From Anisakis pegreffii (Eukaryota; Nematoda; Chromadorea; Rhabditida; Anisakidae), in contig JAPYMA010000726.1 in the NCBI GenBank assembly GCA_035041965.1, positions 62,001-126,000 of the forward strand: a stretch of 64,000 nt of DNA, in the 5' to 3' direction. A program made the position numbers and the translations under genes. Numbering within the stretch: the first letter of the stretch is position 1; each line of letters starts with the position of its first letter. Below, in pieces: positions 12,501 to 29,735 of this stretch. The notes under the pieces are model-generated. The model made no database searches, was not told the DNA's origin, and saw only the letters and a list, made by a program, of their open reading frames with translations.

Positions 12501-14394
12501 TATAGGTTCTTTTCTTTCTAAACTTTCTGTTCTCAAGAAGCACCGGAGTTGATCACGAGGATCAATATATGGTATCAGTTGGGAACGATAAGAACGCGTA
12601 TGAGATGAAGTGATTCCTTCGAAATCAGCTGCTGACAAAATTTGGTCCGGCCTGAATAAATTGGTCCAGGAAGACGACAAGAAACGAAATCTGTGTGAAA
12701 GGGAAACAACAACTAACTATAGCTTCTTGGCACATAATGTGGATTCTTGGTGGTATGGTCGTGATCGCCACTTGCATACAACGTGATTTGATCAGGTGCG
12801 TGATAGAGTGCGTACATGCGGAAATTACAATTCGTCCGACGCCAATTATTGCATCGATAGAAAACTTTTGTGCCGTTGATTTGCGCCACACTCTTGCGTT
12901 TCGAGACCTTTTCACGTTTTCGTACCTCATTCATTGTTGCCTCAGAAGTGAACCAACCGACAACACGCCATTCACGTTTCATTTTTGACTCTGAAACATT
13001 CATCCGCTTTAAATCAATCCAGACCTCATTCAATCGCTTTCAGTGCAATAGGAGGATTCCTTCCCATTTACTCACCTATTCAGTTCATTTGGACAAAAAT
13101 GCGCTAATCGCCAGCCATCAACAAAACACCTGTTGATCTCATAATAAACTTTTTCACTGAATTCCTAGTCAATAACTCCACATCATTCAGTTGTAGATGC
13201 TTATTGTAGATGCTCTGAACCCCGAAATTTCATTAGCGTCTTTCGTTCAGTGTCTAAAACAACTGACTAAAGCAACTCGTACCATATCGCCCACCTTAAT
13301 ATCTTGAAAAATACCCCTGGTGTTCCAATCAGCAGATTGAATGTGTATTCTAATTCTTAACATATAGCATTCTTCGCCTCATTGGTCTAGCTGATTCATA
13401 AGCAATTGCTGAATCTGATACTAAACGGCGAATTGATCAACAACTATAGATTGATGGCACATTAATGTGGTGAGTTAATGGTGATTACTTACGTCCGTTC
13501 GGGAACTTCTGTTTGGCTGATGTGGCTTGAGCGATGACCGGATTCATCAGAGTATCATTCAGGAGTGTGTTCGAATACTGTAGGGTTCCATCGTAACTGG
13601 CTCCATTCAGTGACTCGTTGCTATCATTCAAATTGCAACCAGTTTTGATGAAGGAACCGTCGTTGTTGTTATTTTTTTGGCATGCAGACACTTGATTTAG
13701 CAGCGCCTCCAGTTGTGGCATATTCTTTTCATCTGATATCACCTAGAAATGTGGATATTATCACACCTGATTTTCTTCCTTCAAAGTTCGTGTACAGGAA
13801 ACTGTGATATTTTCACTGCGAAACTGTAAGATTTGGTTGATACGTAAGCCGGGAAACACTCTCAGTGGATGAAGACAATAGGGCGAGTGAAAGCTTAAAT
13901 TCATTATCTATCGGCGATTTGTTGAAGGCTTAAGAAAGAATAAGCTAAATCGCCTGGTACCGGTTGAAATGCAACTGGCATGGAACATGAAAGATCTTTG
14001 AAAACAGTGAAATAACAGTTTTTTGGAGTAGAGCTCGTTGAAAGTGAAGTTGAAGAAGAGTAAATTAAACGTGATTAGGTAAAGACGAAAAATAAAGAAA
14101 GGGAAAGATGACGATCTGACCAGAGTATCAATAGCTGCTGTCGAATTCTGTGCCGTTTCATCATGAATACCCGAACCACTATCCGACGAGTCATCGTGAG
14201 CCATATCGCATCCATTCTCGGCAGTTTCAGTGGACGTATTCGGCGCTGTCGATTCGAATTTCTCACATTTAATTTCAAATTTTATCTCACATTTGATCTC
14301 GCTTTTATCTGTGGTTTCTTGTTGTTGATCACATAGCAGTGTTGTTGGCACATCCACGGAATCCATTTGGGTTTTTAATTGATAAAATGAAAAT
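9565..14394 (-). CDS. FLYWCH-type zinc-finger DNA-binding protein, PEB-1-like
   Basis: Probable sequence-specific transcription factor. Seven exons join in phase: 14366-14121 (ATG at 14366), 13742-13493, 12990-12718, 12631-12524, 12044-11833, 10577-10408 and 9649-9565. They total 447 residues if exon 7 reads to its TGA; a GTAAAT at 9596 could instead splice onward. The N-terminus is acidic and Ser/Thr-rich (DSSDSGSG near residue 40-50 of exon 1's tail). Exon 3 holds the domain at residues 173-244: EWRVVGWFTSEATMNEVRKR, then VFYRCNNWRRTNCNFRMYAL, then ASGDHDH. The Cys212, Cys220, His242 and His244 pattern matches FLYWCH fingers. Later exons are Ser/Gln/Asn-rich. Donors are strong (GTAAGT) except GTCAGA after exon 1; hel-1 also uses a GTCAG donor. 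The unpaired TTTCAG ending at 14395 suggests trans-splicing with a 28-base leader. The family call is fairly sure. The PEB-1 assignment is inference from overall architecture and the nematode context. Confidence 0.65.
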
Positions 14395-15156
14395 CTGAAA
14401 TTTGCACAGCAACTGACTGATACGTTGACACAGAGATTCGATTCGAAACGTTTCATTTGTTCACAAACTCTCAACGAACATCATTATTTGACCACGAACA
14501 ATCTCATTGTGGAATCGATTTCGAGACTTCAGCCACGAGAAAATCTTACGATTAGCAAATTCTTCTCTGTAGAAGTGTTCTCACTTCTAAAATGATCTCA
14601 TATAACAAATCCCATTCACAATCGTTACTCTCAATTGAAATCACAAAAATAGCCCTAGTTTCTAGAACGCTGCAATCGCAAACGGGACGAGCATTGTCCT
14701 CATCAATCGGTGAGAGGCAATCTCACGTTCGCAGCTAGTTGAATCAGTATAAGCAACGAACGAGTAAACATTCGCGAAAATAGACTTTGTTAATAAATCC
14801 AGCGTATCATTTTACGTCATGATAAGGAAAGCAAACAGAACTTTATTCATTGATGAATGCAGCTATCAAAGCAAATTAATATCGCATTCAGAGCGCCCGT
14901 TTGTGGGTGTTATAACTAAGTATGTGTCTTCATATGATTACAGCTGAATCTGATCTTCAGTTATAATTGTTTTAAGAAGCTGAAACATTCCTACTGATAT
15001 TATCACTAGGTAAGCATTTATAACAGTCTTAAGATTGCATGTTGCTACTGAGAAAGAAAGGCACAAAGAAAGTGTCATTTGGATGCTTATGTTAGTGTGC
15101 CATTGACGTCACATCATTCAACATAGCATATTTTTGATAAGACATTATGATTACGA
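14395..15156. other. Upstream region of the FLYWCH gene
   Basis: AT-rich sequence without a supportable gene. It presumably contains promoter elements of the minus-strand FLYWCH gene, but no specific motif can be named. Confidence 0.4.
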
Positions 15157-16111
15157 TTGCAAAGTGCTTCTGCTAACAATAGAATATGTGAAATATCATT
15201 TCAGAGCGACAAAATTTTAAAAAAAAAATTCCGCACGATTCATGTACTTCACAAGAACAACATACTAATTGCCATTGATACTGGATCAAGAAACCGAGCG
15301 CATTTCTCGCCTAGTATACTGTACTTGAAAGATTCAATTCGCAGAAATATTCACAATTTCTTCGTCGTTCATGAAAGAAAAGCATAGCTATTGAAAGAAT
15401 CGCAATGCAAGGAGCAACCATATCAAAGCACGTTAGTAATTCAGTGTAAAACGATGACCTTTTGCTGTAAATATGACTAATGGAAAGCATGCAATCTCAA
15501 GTTTAGAAGTCAACATTAGTTTCGAATCGCCTTTCAGTGAATTCGAATCGTTTGAAGTGGTTCACTCAACAACGCCAAGCCTCCAGGCGCAAGGATTACG
15601 ATGCATAATTCATCTTCTTTATACTTTCGTCAAATGTTCATCGTCAAATCTTGTATACTTTCAACAACAACAACATATTTATCACATTTAATGACACTTT
15701 TGTAAATTTTTCTGTTACGTTTGGCGGTTAAAAAATTGCAGACAGCTCTCCAACATCCAAAAACAAAACAATGCACACGTCCTGGTTTTAAAACAAATAA
15801 AGCAGTGGTACCAGTGAGTAGGACGGTACAAAAAAATGATCGAATCAATACGAAATGCCAACAAGACAGCATGGTCTGGACGCGGATAATGGATGATTTT
15901 ACAGGATATGGATGAATAATTGATGATAGATGGCCGTGGAGCCTCCTTCACTTACTATGACTTGAAATCAGCTTATCTCAGAGTTAATCCATCATATCAG
16001 AAGCGTTTGTGCCGAGCAATAATAAAAGAAAATTTCTTTATAGTTCTCGGTACTCTCTTATCCGCACCGTTGCATCATCCGTCACGATTGCGTGCGATGT
16101 TGGATGAATAA
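15157..16111 (+). mobile_element. Decayed LTR-type retrotransposon fragment
   Basis: Two disconnected open pieces on the plus strand look like pol remnants. The first (15157-15387) contains ILIAIDTGS, resembling the DTG/S active site of a retrotransposon aspartic protease. The second (15720-16111, interrupted by a stop and frame change near 15915) contains FTYYDLKSAYLRV, resembling the LDLKSAYLQI block of Ty3/gypsy or BEL/Pao reverse transcriptase. Multiple stops separate the pieces, and no long terminal repeats were seen. Motif matches are short, so a chance resemblance of one of the pieces cannot be excluded. Confidence 0.45.
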
Positions 16112-17520
16112 GTCGAAATCGTAAGTAATACGCTAAGACAAGGCCAAAGCCTAAGCCTAAAATCTGCTTGAGCTAAAGCTAAAGTATCGTTCAGGATTAT
16201 GACGTGCTTCATCCGTATACGTAGCCGTTTTAAAGGATTTCTCTGATAGACCACATGAAGAACTGCGGACGACGATACGATATAAGAGTTCCTGTCAACA
16301 GACTTAATTTTTTCTGCTCACAATATTAATCCTGTCAGAGTCAATCTCCGAGCTTCTTTCAAAGAATCGCTTTGTTTTTATTCGTTCATATTGGCGATCA
16401 TCGACTGATTTTGACCTTATGCATATCGGATATGACCCAAAACTCGTAAGATGCTAAAATCCTCCCCTAGAGACTATTCTTTCACCAATTTAATATGACT
16501 ATGCAGCGATATTCATTCACTGTCATCGATTCAATCGATTTGTTTACAAAATCTGTGAATGTGTAGATAAACGGAGAACAGAAAACAGTTACATTCAGAA
16601 AAAACTATTTTTCTGACGATTTTGTAGTAGCAATATAATGAGTGCTTCATTTCGGATGTATGTCGTCGTTTTCAGTGAATCGGTTAAAACATTTACTCAC
16701 CTGCTACTCTATTACTTGCATCAATACTACGTGAACAAATTAAGTGACTCGAATTTCAACGTGAACTTTCCATTTATATCTTGATGTATAGAAAATGTAT
16801 TTTATTGAGTTTCACTGAACATTTTTTTCACAAAACTCTCAGCAACTAGCAAAGAATGCAAAGAATGAATGCAGAATAAAAAGTTAGCGGAAAAAAGAAG
16901 GTCAACGAGCACGCGATTCCGTGCAAATCTTTCCTTTTCGAAAGGGAATCGAACTGGCGACGTAAAAATTATCAGTTAAAAAAATGAAGAGAAAACGGTT
17001 GCAAGGAATATTTTTCAGCAGCAATCGAATCGAATGAAAGTGATAGCATCGTAATGAATGTGTGATCTCATCAAACGTATAAATCATATTTTGCCATGAG
17101 ACAACATAATTACTTTCTGGTCAGTATTGTTATTAGTCGTAGATGCGTAGGCAAAAGAGTGTTCATTGCATCATTGTTAATGAATAACATTCATCATGTG
17201 GTTACTAGTTTTCGATTCGATAATTAATTCAGTTTCGGAGTAAAGGCAAAGCAAAACAATTAGATAGATAATCGACTACTGAAAGGGAATGTTAAATGAA
17301 TAAGTGAGGTGTTATAGGACGAGCTGAGATATGCATTCCTCGATAATAAGCCTCGATAAAAATGCATGAAAAATGATCATCTCTCGTAGGAAGGCTTATC
17401 GTTAGCTGCTGGCTGTTCGTTCGGTTGTTTATTAGGTTGCGGACTGTGTTGTCTCGCTTCGGCTGTCATTTAGATGTGGCAGTAAGGAGGGAGACTGATG
17501 GCTTGGATGAGGCTGGCTGG

Positions 17521-17936
17521 TAAGACCCCATTCGTAGGTGTTTCCATCGTAATTGGCAGTGGTAAAGGGCGATGGCTAGTCGAACCTTATAGCGAGAAAT
17601 AACGAACGACTAATTCTCATCGCTTTCTCTAGTGCACAGTTCTGGAAGGGAAAGGGAGAAGGTCTTCGGAGATGGAGTAAGGAGGAGATATTGAGCAAAT
17701 GAACGCTCGTGTAATGGGGAAAAAGACAGCTCATTCGTTCTGAGTGGATGAGCTAACAATCGAAGAAGTTGACGAGCGATACAAGCTATGTGCAGTTAAA
17801 GTATCACTAATAATACCGACGGTACTGAGCAATAACATTGCTAAGACCCCATTCGTAGGTGTTTCCATTGTAATTGGCAGTGCTAGAGGGCGATGGCTAG
17901 TCGAACCTTATAGCGAGAAATAACGACTAATTCTCT
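17521..17936. repeat. Pair of about 95-bp direct repeats
   Basis: The segments 17521-17619 and 17842-17936 share the sequence beginning TAAGACCCCATTCGTAGGTG and continuing through ATGGCTAGTCGAACCTTATA to ACTAATTCTC. They have a handful of substitutions and one 4-base deletion. The start-to-start spacing is 321 bp. Confidence 0.85.
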
Positions 17937-18837
17937 AAGTGGTGTAATGACATTGAACGGGGCTATCAATCCAGTAATGTGATCAAAGATGGTTCCGTCT
18001 GATTAGACGGACGGATGAGTGAATAACGATTGCAGAAAAAGGATGACAAATAAAGCTTCGGCAATCCTGCTAGTAATAATGGTTGGTAGCCTTTGATAGT
18101 GATAGCAGCAGTGGCCTTTGGTACAAGTAATCAAAAGTAAACAAGTAAAAGTAAAAGTCAAGCAATTAGAGGCAAGAATCTATAGCGAAATGTTTTCTTT
18201 TTTGGATGAATGCTAAGAAGGGTGGTGATACTATTGTTGACATATTAATGATAGTGTAAATTATGGTAAGAGTGTATTATTTACTCAGAAGTAAGAGTTG
18301 GGGATTAGCATAGTAACGGATAAAGAAGGACCGGGGAATTGAAATGGATCAATGATAATGGGTGTTGGTGGTGGTTAATCAAATGAAATGAGATTAGATA
18401 AAATAAAATGTAATGTATATAAGAATGCAAAATTGCCATCATTCAATAGTGATCGACGATATTGAATTGTGAACGCGATGAGAACGCAAGGGGTGGGTTT
18501 AGTGTACCCTTTTTATATTTGAAGAGAATATAAAATATTGATGTTAATGCTGCCTCCCTCCTCCCTCTTGCACACACACAAACGAATGAACACAACCAAT
18601 AGCAAATATTATACATGAATAAATATATCAATAGTAGAAGTATTGATGATTTGTATTATAGAACGAGTAGAAATGGAAGATGAATTGTGGAATATGAGGA
18701 AGGGAAGAAGTGAAACAACGATAGAGGGGGTGGTTTTTTCGAGAAAAATTATTAGTAGCATTGGATGGGGAATGAAGAGACGAGGTTGCGACCGGCAATC
18801 TATTGGGGTGGTGTTTATATTAGTAGACGTATTTGTT

Positions 18838-18861
18838 GCTGCTGCTGCTGCTGCTGCTGCC
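18838..18861. repeat. (GCT)8 trinucleotide microsatellite
   Basis: Eight perfect GCT units followed by GCC. The open frames spanning it (poly-Ala in both directions) show no other coding character. Confidence 0.9.
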
Positions 18862-19861
18862 AGTGTTAGACGATTTTGTTGGCAATTATTTATTATTGCC
18901 ACTTGCTGTCAGTTGAATGATTGTGCGCTTTAGTGTGTTGTTATAGTTGTCGAGTTGGTGGTATAGTTGAAGAGTCGAAGGAAGAAGCACTGCGTTCGTT
19001 CGTTCGGCTGGCAGGAAAGTGTGATACTGAAAAGTGATGACTAAGTAGGTGGAAGACGGGTGGGCATTACTGATTATTAGGTAGTGGGTGGATGCGAGGT
19101 CGGTTGATGATCATAAGGATCGATCAATTATGATCGGGTTCAGTTAATCGAGTGCTTCTTCACTGGCTTATTTCTGAATGACTGGCAACGATTCTGAATC
19201 GGAAATCGCTTGTAGTTTCGTGGAAATACTACAGTGTATTAGCGGAATTCAGTGATAGTATGAAATAAGATGATCATATGCATAGGGAAAGAAGTTGCAT
19301 CCGAACGCTACACTATCATTGTGGGCCAGGAATCAAGCTTAAGTTACAGTGGTCCTGAAAAGACATATTTCTCGTTTTTCGCCTTACTTAGTGATTAGTC
19401 GAGATAAATTAGAGTCTGCGACCCGTATAGATTCAATGAATTGAAGAATGAATCTTCTATAGAAATAAGCCATTTCTATAGAAGCAATGAGTGTAATGCC
19501 TAATAATTGTTAAGTAATTTGGTGTTCCGTTTAATCGGAAACGTGGAAACGAGGGTGACTAGCTATAATAATGATTAAGTGACACATTTCAAGCGACACA
19601 TTCATAAACAATGCATTATTGTGGATTGATAATGAGTGATACGTTTCGTATTGTTACGCGTTACGAGAGTGTGATTGGTCCCCTTAGATGATACTTTATT
19701 ATTGATAGTAATATGAGTTACGTAAACTAAAGTACACACTCAGAGTAGTAATGATAATAGTAATAACACACAGCAACACCACTATGCATAACATTGTGCA
19801 CCACACACAAACACACAAATGAATACTACCTGAGGCTTCCGTTTCGTTCAACGATATCCAG

Positions 19862-19881
19862 CCATCCATCCATCCATCCAG
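19862..19881. repeat. (CATC)5 tetranucleotide microsatellite
   Basis: Five CATC units in tandem, flanked by non-coding sequence. Shorter CCAT runs recur elsewhere in the window, at 30803, 34194 and 40316. Confidence 0.85.
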
Positions 19882-22407
19882 CATTATTGGTGAGACACGA
19901 GAACGGATTAATATTCATTTATTCACTTCGGACAGACGTATTCACTCCTCTCGCTCCCCTTCGTCTTACTTCACATTCACTCCATTTCACTATTGCCTAA
20001 GGGGTTAGGCTTATAGTTAGGCTTACCGACGACTGCCTCTTATTATTTGACTGTTACTGAGTACGAGTCGTAGTCCCCTATCGATTTTCATAAATGTTTT
20101 ATTCAGCAGCCAGCCAGGCAGGCACTCTTGAGCGATGATGGCTGAACGCTGTTCTCCTGTTCCTATGCAGCACTCCTCCTTTCACATCATCCCCTCTCTA
20201 GGCTCTTAATTTTCTTCGCCTCTACGAGGGCGTCATCTTGAGTTGTACCTCATCGTTTCTTGCACACGGTAGTCCCCAGTAACAAGCAGCAATATCTTCT
20301 AAAAATATTTCCTCACTTCAGTCTTCAGTCTGTTCCTATATGAGAGCGAACGTAGAACGTATCCAGCAGTCGTCACATCTGATGATTTGGTTTTTTGTAA
20401 AGAGAGAATAATGAATGAGTTATGGATGGTGCTTTCTTTGATTGCGTGCTGCTATTCACATAATCTTCTTCATATAAAGCTTTATAGCCGCATATTGACA
20501 TTTAATATGAAATGAGCTCTCATAACTGAAATCGTTTTCGCAAAAGATATTTATTTCTATTTTTATTTCACGATCAGTATCTTTTGCGCAATCACATCAA
20601 AGCTCAACTAGAGATTATCGCACTGCATTGTAAAACAATTGCATGCATGGAATAATAATGAAGCTGCAATGCAAAGAACATTTGCTTCAATAGGAGGTAA
20701 GTCGCAAGTCTAGTGAATGTTCGAGATCCTCTAAATCGCCTCCTTCGGAAGCCCTCAATTCAACCTTTGTTTTAACAATACCACAAATACGATGAAACTT
20801 TACCTAATATTTCCCCGTCAACGTAGTTTCACAAATCTTTCCGTTTCACAAAGATAACCGCAACAGTATACAGAATTTCGTAGTATAACGGTTCCTACGC
20901 TCGGGTACTCTATTACCCCGTTCGATGGTCTGGCAAGCCGTCACTACCCATCCCCCCTTCCTGCAGCAATAATACCATTTCTAGGCATAACGTCAGAACT
21001 AATTTCGTGACCCCTTCATCACCCTCCTCACAGCACCGAATTACTCAAAAACGGGTAATTCCTCACCTCACTGTGGGAACCCCTGTTATATAGTACATCA
21101 AAGTAACCACTACGGATCATCAAATCGCTAAGTGAACCACTCATAAACAATAAACGAGAGTAAGCATAAAAATTTACAATGTGTAAAACATTCCTCACGA
21201 TTCAAACAAAACCACCTGCATTCAACACAATCCAATAAACTGATTAACTGAGCGAAAGTTCGAAGTCCATTTTTATTATGGAGTAATGATATGGAAGAAT
21301 TTTTCTGAAAGAAAGCCACACCCAATCCATGAATGCCTATCATGTATCGTCGTCGTGTCATGTGCCGCCGCCCTATCAACGCTTGATAAAACCCTTTTCT
21401 CTTAAAAATAACTACCTTCAATTTACCTTGCCCACTGAATTGCTATGATCAATTGTGACAGCACTATGACAGCATTTGATAATAAACAATTTATTGATCA
21501 CAGCGTATATGTACACATAAAGGTATATGAATGACAAACACCACACGCAGTTGTGACTTACTACAATGTAAATGTAACACAAACAAATAAATACAACCCG
21601 AACGACAATTATATGATAACATCACATAACATCATAACGACTGTTCTTTGAAACGATCACATTTTCGAGAGAAAAATCACATTCAGCAAAGAAACGTATG
21701 AAAAGCGTTAAAAAATTCAATTTTTTCCGGCAATAATTTTGATGATTTACGTAATAAATTTCGCCCATTTGCTTATAACTACAATTAGATGACGAGAAAC
21801 TTTTTCGGAAAGTTTATAAGTGATATGAAATGCCTTCTCATGTTATCAAATCACTGACTGCTCCACATACTATTACAGAAGCACTCTCTAGACCTGACCG
21901 CAACAACTATGCATACACTCGACTATAGCGCTATAAAACTGCTCGTTGCATGTTCACAGGATATTATTTTTATTGGAGAACGTCGTGATCGTCTTTGTGT
22001 TCATTTTAATTTCATTGCAATTTGACGTTATCACAGACCGATTGTTCCGTCTGGCTCGAATCAAATAACAATGAAGTCCCGACGGAGACATTAATGTCAC
22101 GAAATATGTCTTTTCCTAATCCGTTCATGCTGATTTGATTTTTTTTTTGGATTCTGAAATGAGATATCATAAAATTAATTCGCTTTTCAGATTATTGCGG
22201 GATTTAAGTTATTCAAATAATTTCAGCGACTAAACGATCCTAGTCTATTTTTTAATATAGAGAATATTCAGTACCGTCTCATATCGCACGGCCAGCTTTA
22301 CACTGAAATTCTGCCTTGCTCACTATCAGGTATTTTGCAACTGAATGTTATATGACACCGTTATGCTCGTGACTACAGTGATCTGCTGAAGAAGTTCTTT
22401 ACGGAGC

Positions 22408-23567
22408 TTAAAAATCATTCTTACACTTACACTGTTCCATTTTATTGCGAAGCATCTCCTTGAGCTCTTCAAGACTCGGCATCCCTTTTAGCTGCGGTTG
22501 TTTGCGTAATTCGTTGAGCAATTCTTTTTTGGCCATAGCAAATTTTTTTGCCAAATTTGCATCCGCGTTTTGACCGCTCATCAATTCACCGATCAGCTTT
22601 CTTAGTTCTAAATCCAACTGCTCCCAATAACTGCCGCCAGTATTACCACCCAGATTTCTGCCTTCTGAACAAGCATTCGAACTCCGACCTGTCGGGGGAT
22701 GCGGTCTTCTAGGACGGAGTTTTGAGCGGCCATCGATAAGCTTCGTTTCCAGTTGCTCAATAAGACTTTGTACACTCTCATTTTGGTGATATCTGATAAA
22801 ATTTGGATCATTTTCATTGGGCAGTTCTAGTTTCTGACTCACATTCACAATCTGGTAGTCTGCTAGACGACTCTCATTCGGCTCTTCGGCGATTCCTGGC
22901 AATCGCTGTCTCCAGTGGTGTATCCACGAAAACAATTAAATACTGGAAACCATAAGCTCGAGCCATACGCTCGAAAGGTCTTCGCATACTTCGCAAATAG
23001 AAAATGTCATCTATGAGAAGTAACGGTGTCTTTTTACGACCACCCTTACTCCACACTGGCCCAGAGCATGGTGGATCCCGAAGCTCTTCAGGCAACTCTT
23101 CTGGATTAACTCTCAACTCCTCTGATTCCAAATTGGAATCATCCGATCTGAAGATGCCTTCTTGAGGCACCGATTCACCAGAAGTGGGAGAATCACGACC
23201 GCAGTGGCCGTAATGATCTTGTAGAAAATTTCGCACTTTCCGCTCACAATACTTCCGTTCTGAGTGAGCCGTACTCTGGGTATTTGTACCGTAGAGAAGC
23301 GCCAATTTCGATCCATTTTCAATGGTTTCTTGGTGATTTTCGTTTTTTGGAGACGTGTTTGGTTGATGCCAATAATAGTCCAATAAATGGTCCTCATCGA
23401 AAATCTCATCAAATGAAAATCGATAACACCGATGGTTTTTTAGCGACGATCTCATTAGATGTTCGCAAAGTGTCGTCTTTCCAGCACCCGGTATTCCCAT
23501 TACCAGCACTATAGCCATTGATATACGCACTAACCCGTAGATCCAATTCAATACACCAAAACGTCAA
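22408..23567 (-). pseudogene. pstk-1: L-seryl-tRNA(Sec) kinase (PSTK), single exon with a frameshift
   Basis: PSTK phosphorylates Ser-tRNA(Sec) to Sep-tRNA(Sec), the intermediate in eukaryotic and archaeal selenocysteine synthesis. Translation from ATG 23518 gives a P-loop, VLVMGIPGAGKTTL, at residues 4-17. A switch-like FSFDEIFDEDHLLDYYW follows, and later the conserved LLLIDDIFYLRSMRRPFE and VFVDTPLETAIARN. The frame then meets TGA at 22876-22874. The matching C-terminal half (ADYQIVNVSQKLELPNENDP, then KKELLNELRKQPQLKG) continues in another frame to 22408. Total length is 1,111 bp, that is one base more than a 369-residue protein; vertebrate PSTK is about 350 residues. The gene has no intron, unlike its neighbours. 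An unpaired TTTCAG ending at 23568 suggests trans-splicing. Near the end a GTAAGT at about 22424 could be a donor. The alternatives are a one-base assembly error, a recent pseudogene, a retrocopy, or a +1 recoding site. The family call is sure; the pseudogene status is not. Confidence 0.85.
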
Positions 23568-23569
23568 CT

Positions 23570-25098
23570 GAAATATCGCTACTGATAATATCTCAAAGAC
23601 ACACGAAAAACTCCCATCACAAGATACGTTGTGTCATATTTACAATACTTGAAATATTATCTATCCTTACCCTGCAAAGCGATTCGATTGAATCGTCTAC
23701 GCAAGAAACATTAGCTGTTCAACGATTGTGAATCATTTAGACTGACTACAACTGACCCAAACAACTAGGAATCAACCTTGCTCTCGACTTGCCATCTGCA
23801 CTCTCGAATAATCGAAGTAATGACTAGAATATGAAGTAAGAACTAAGAACCTAAGCTTACGAATCCTCTCATTGTTTTTACCATGCAAAAAACAAAATCT
23901 TTCCTTCTCAACTTTTGTTCTAACCGAATCTATGATTACTGATTGTCCGAAACAAACCCTTCATACCAAACCCTTCTTTTAAGTTCGTGTTCACATGACA
24001 GAATCACAAAACTAGATTCAAAAGTATTACTTGTGTTCGGTGATAACGATTTTCGGACATAACAAAAGCGTAAAAATCAAATGCAATGTGCACGAAGCGT
24101 TCATAAACGAGACGAGAACACGTTTATTTCCGTGGAACGCAGCATTATAAAAGGAACAATTCATAAACAAAACATGTAACAAACAAGAGAATATTGAAAA
24201 ACAACGCAACAAAAACACAAAAAATGTCTGATAGTGAATCTAACAACTGATTTGCTAGATGGAGTGTGTATTTTCGGGTCACGTAATGATGATTTAAATC
24301 AAATGGGAACACTCGAATAAACCTTAGGACTTTTGCAAAACGGGAAGGAACAACACTTTGAAAACACGTCAAGAGACCAATGTGAATGACATTAACAGGT
24401 ATATGAGTAATGATACGAAATCAGACAGATCAATGCTTCTCAACCTGAATATTATTGAGAGATCGTCAGCAATATGCCAGCCAAATCCACAGATGGAATC
24501 ACGATCATGAAATTGCCAGCCAGCAACAAACATTTCTGTCTGTTGCATCTGCTAAACAATCACCGCTCACCACAACACGACAGATTGACGGGCAAATAAT
24601 CTAACAGAAATGCAGATCGTATGAAACGATCAGATCAGATAAAGAATAAAATCATCAATTTCAAAACAGATTTCAAAAATGAGTAGAACAAAGAGCCGGC
24701 TGAGAAACACCGATACACGCGAGCGACACATTGTAAAGAGGGTATTGAACCACAAGAAAAACCAATGATACTCAATTTAAAGACAATACTACAAACTGGA
24801 TCGATGAGTTAGATTATTTACGTGTAAAAACAAAAGACTCAAAAAATGAAATCGAATCCAACCAAACCATAAAATATACGCAACAATGACAACAAACCAA
24901 TCAATGCAAAAAAAAAAACAATTATTATACCAAGAGAACAGTGGACATTTCAACAACAAACATTTTTAGTGGAACAAATCAAAACTATTGAAACATTCCA
25001 GGCTTCACCATCAATGAATACAACTGACAGCTGCTTCAAATGCTTCAATATCAGGCTGTCATCATCAACCCTCCAACCAATCATCATAGCTCGCCTTT
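23570..25098. other. Intergenic, no gene seen
   Basis: A 1.5 kb AT-rich spacer between the 3' end of hel-1 and the PSTK leader, both on the minus strand. The distance is too great for a typical tight nematode operon. No RNA gene or repeat was recognised. Confidence 0.5.

Positions 25099-29735
<4,637 letters not shown>

Larger units (their letters stand above)
16112..22302. other. Six-kilobase stretch with no gene seen
   Basis: Neither strand shows linked exons or recognisable protein. The region includes a GC-richer patch (17400-17700), two copies of a 95-bp direct repeat, and simple repeats at about 18838 and 19862. Part of it may be the 5' regulatory region or untranslated exons of the FLYWCH gene downstream on the minus strand. 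Confidence 0.45.

Noticed and set aside
22874..22876. TGA in PSTK as an in-frame selenocysteine codon
   Set aside because: Reading through TGA in the same frame soon meets another stop and loses the conserved C-terminal half, which lies in a different frame. PSTK itself is not a selenoprotein.
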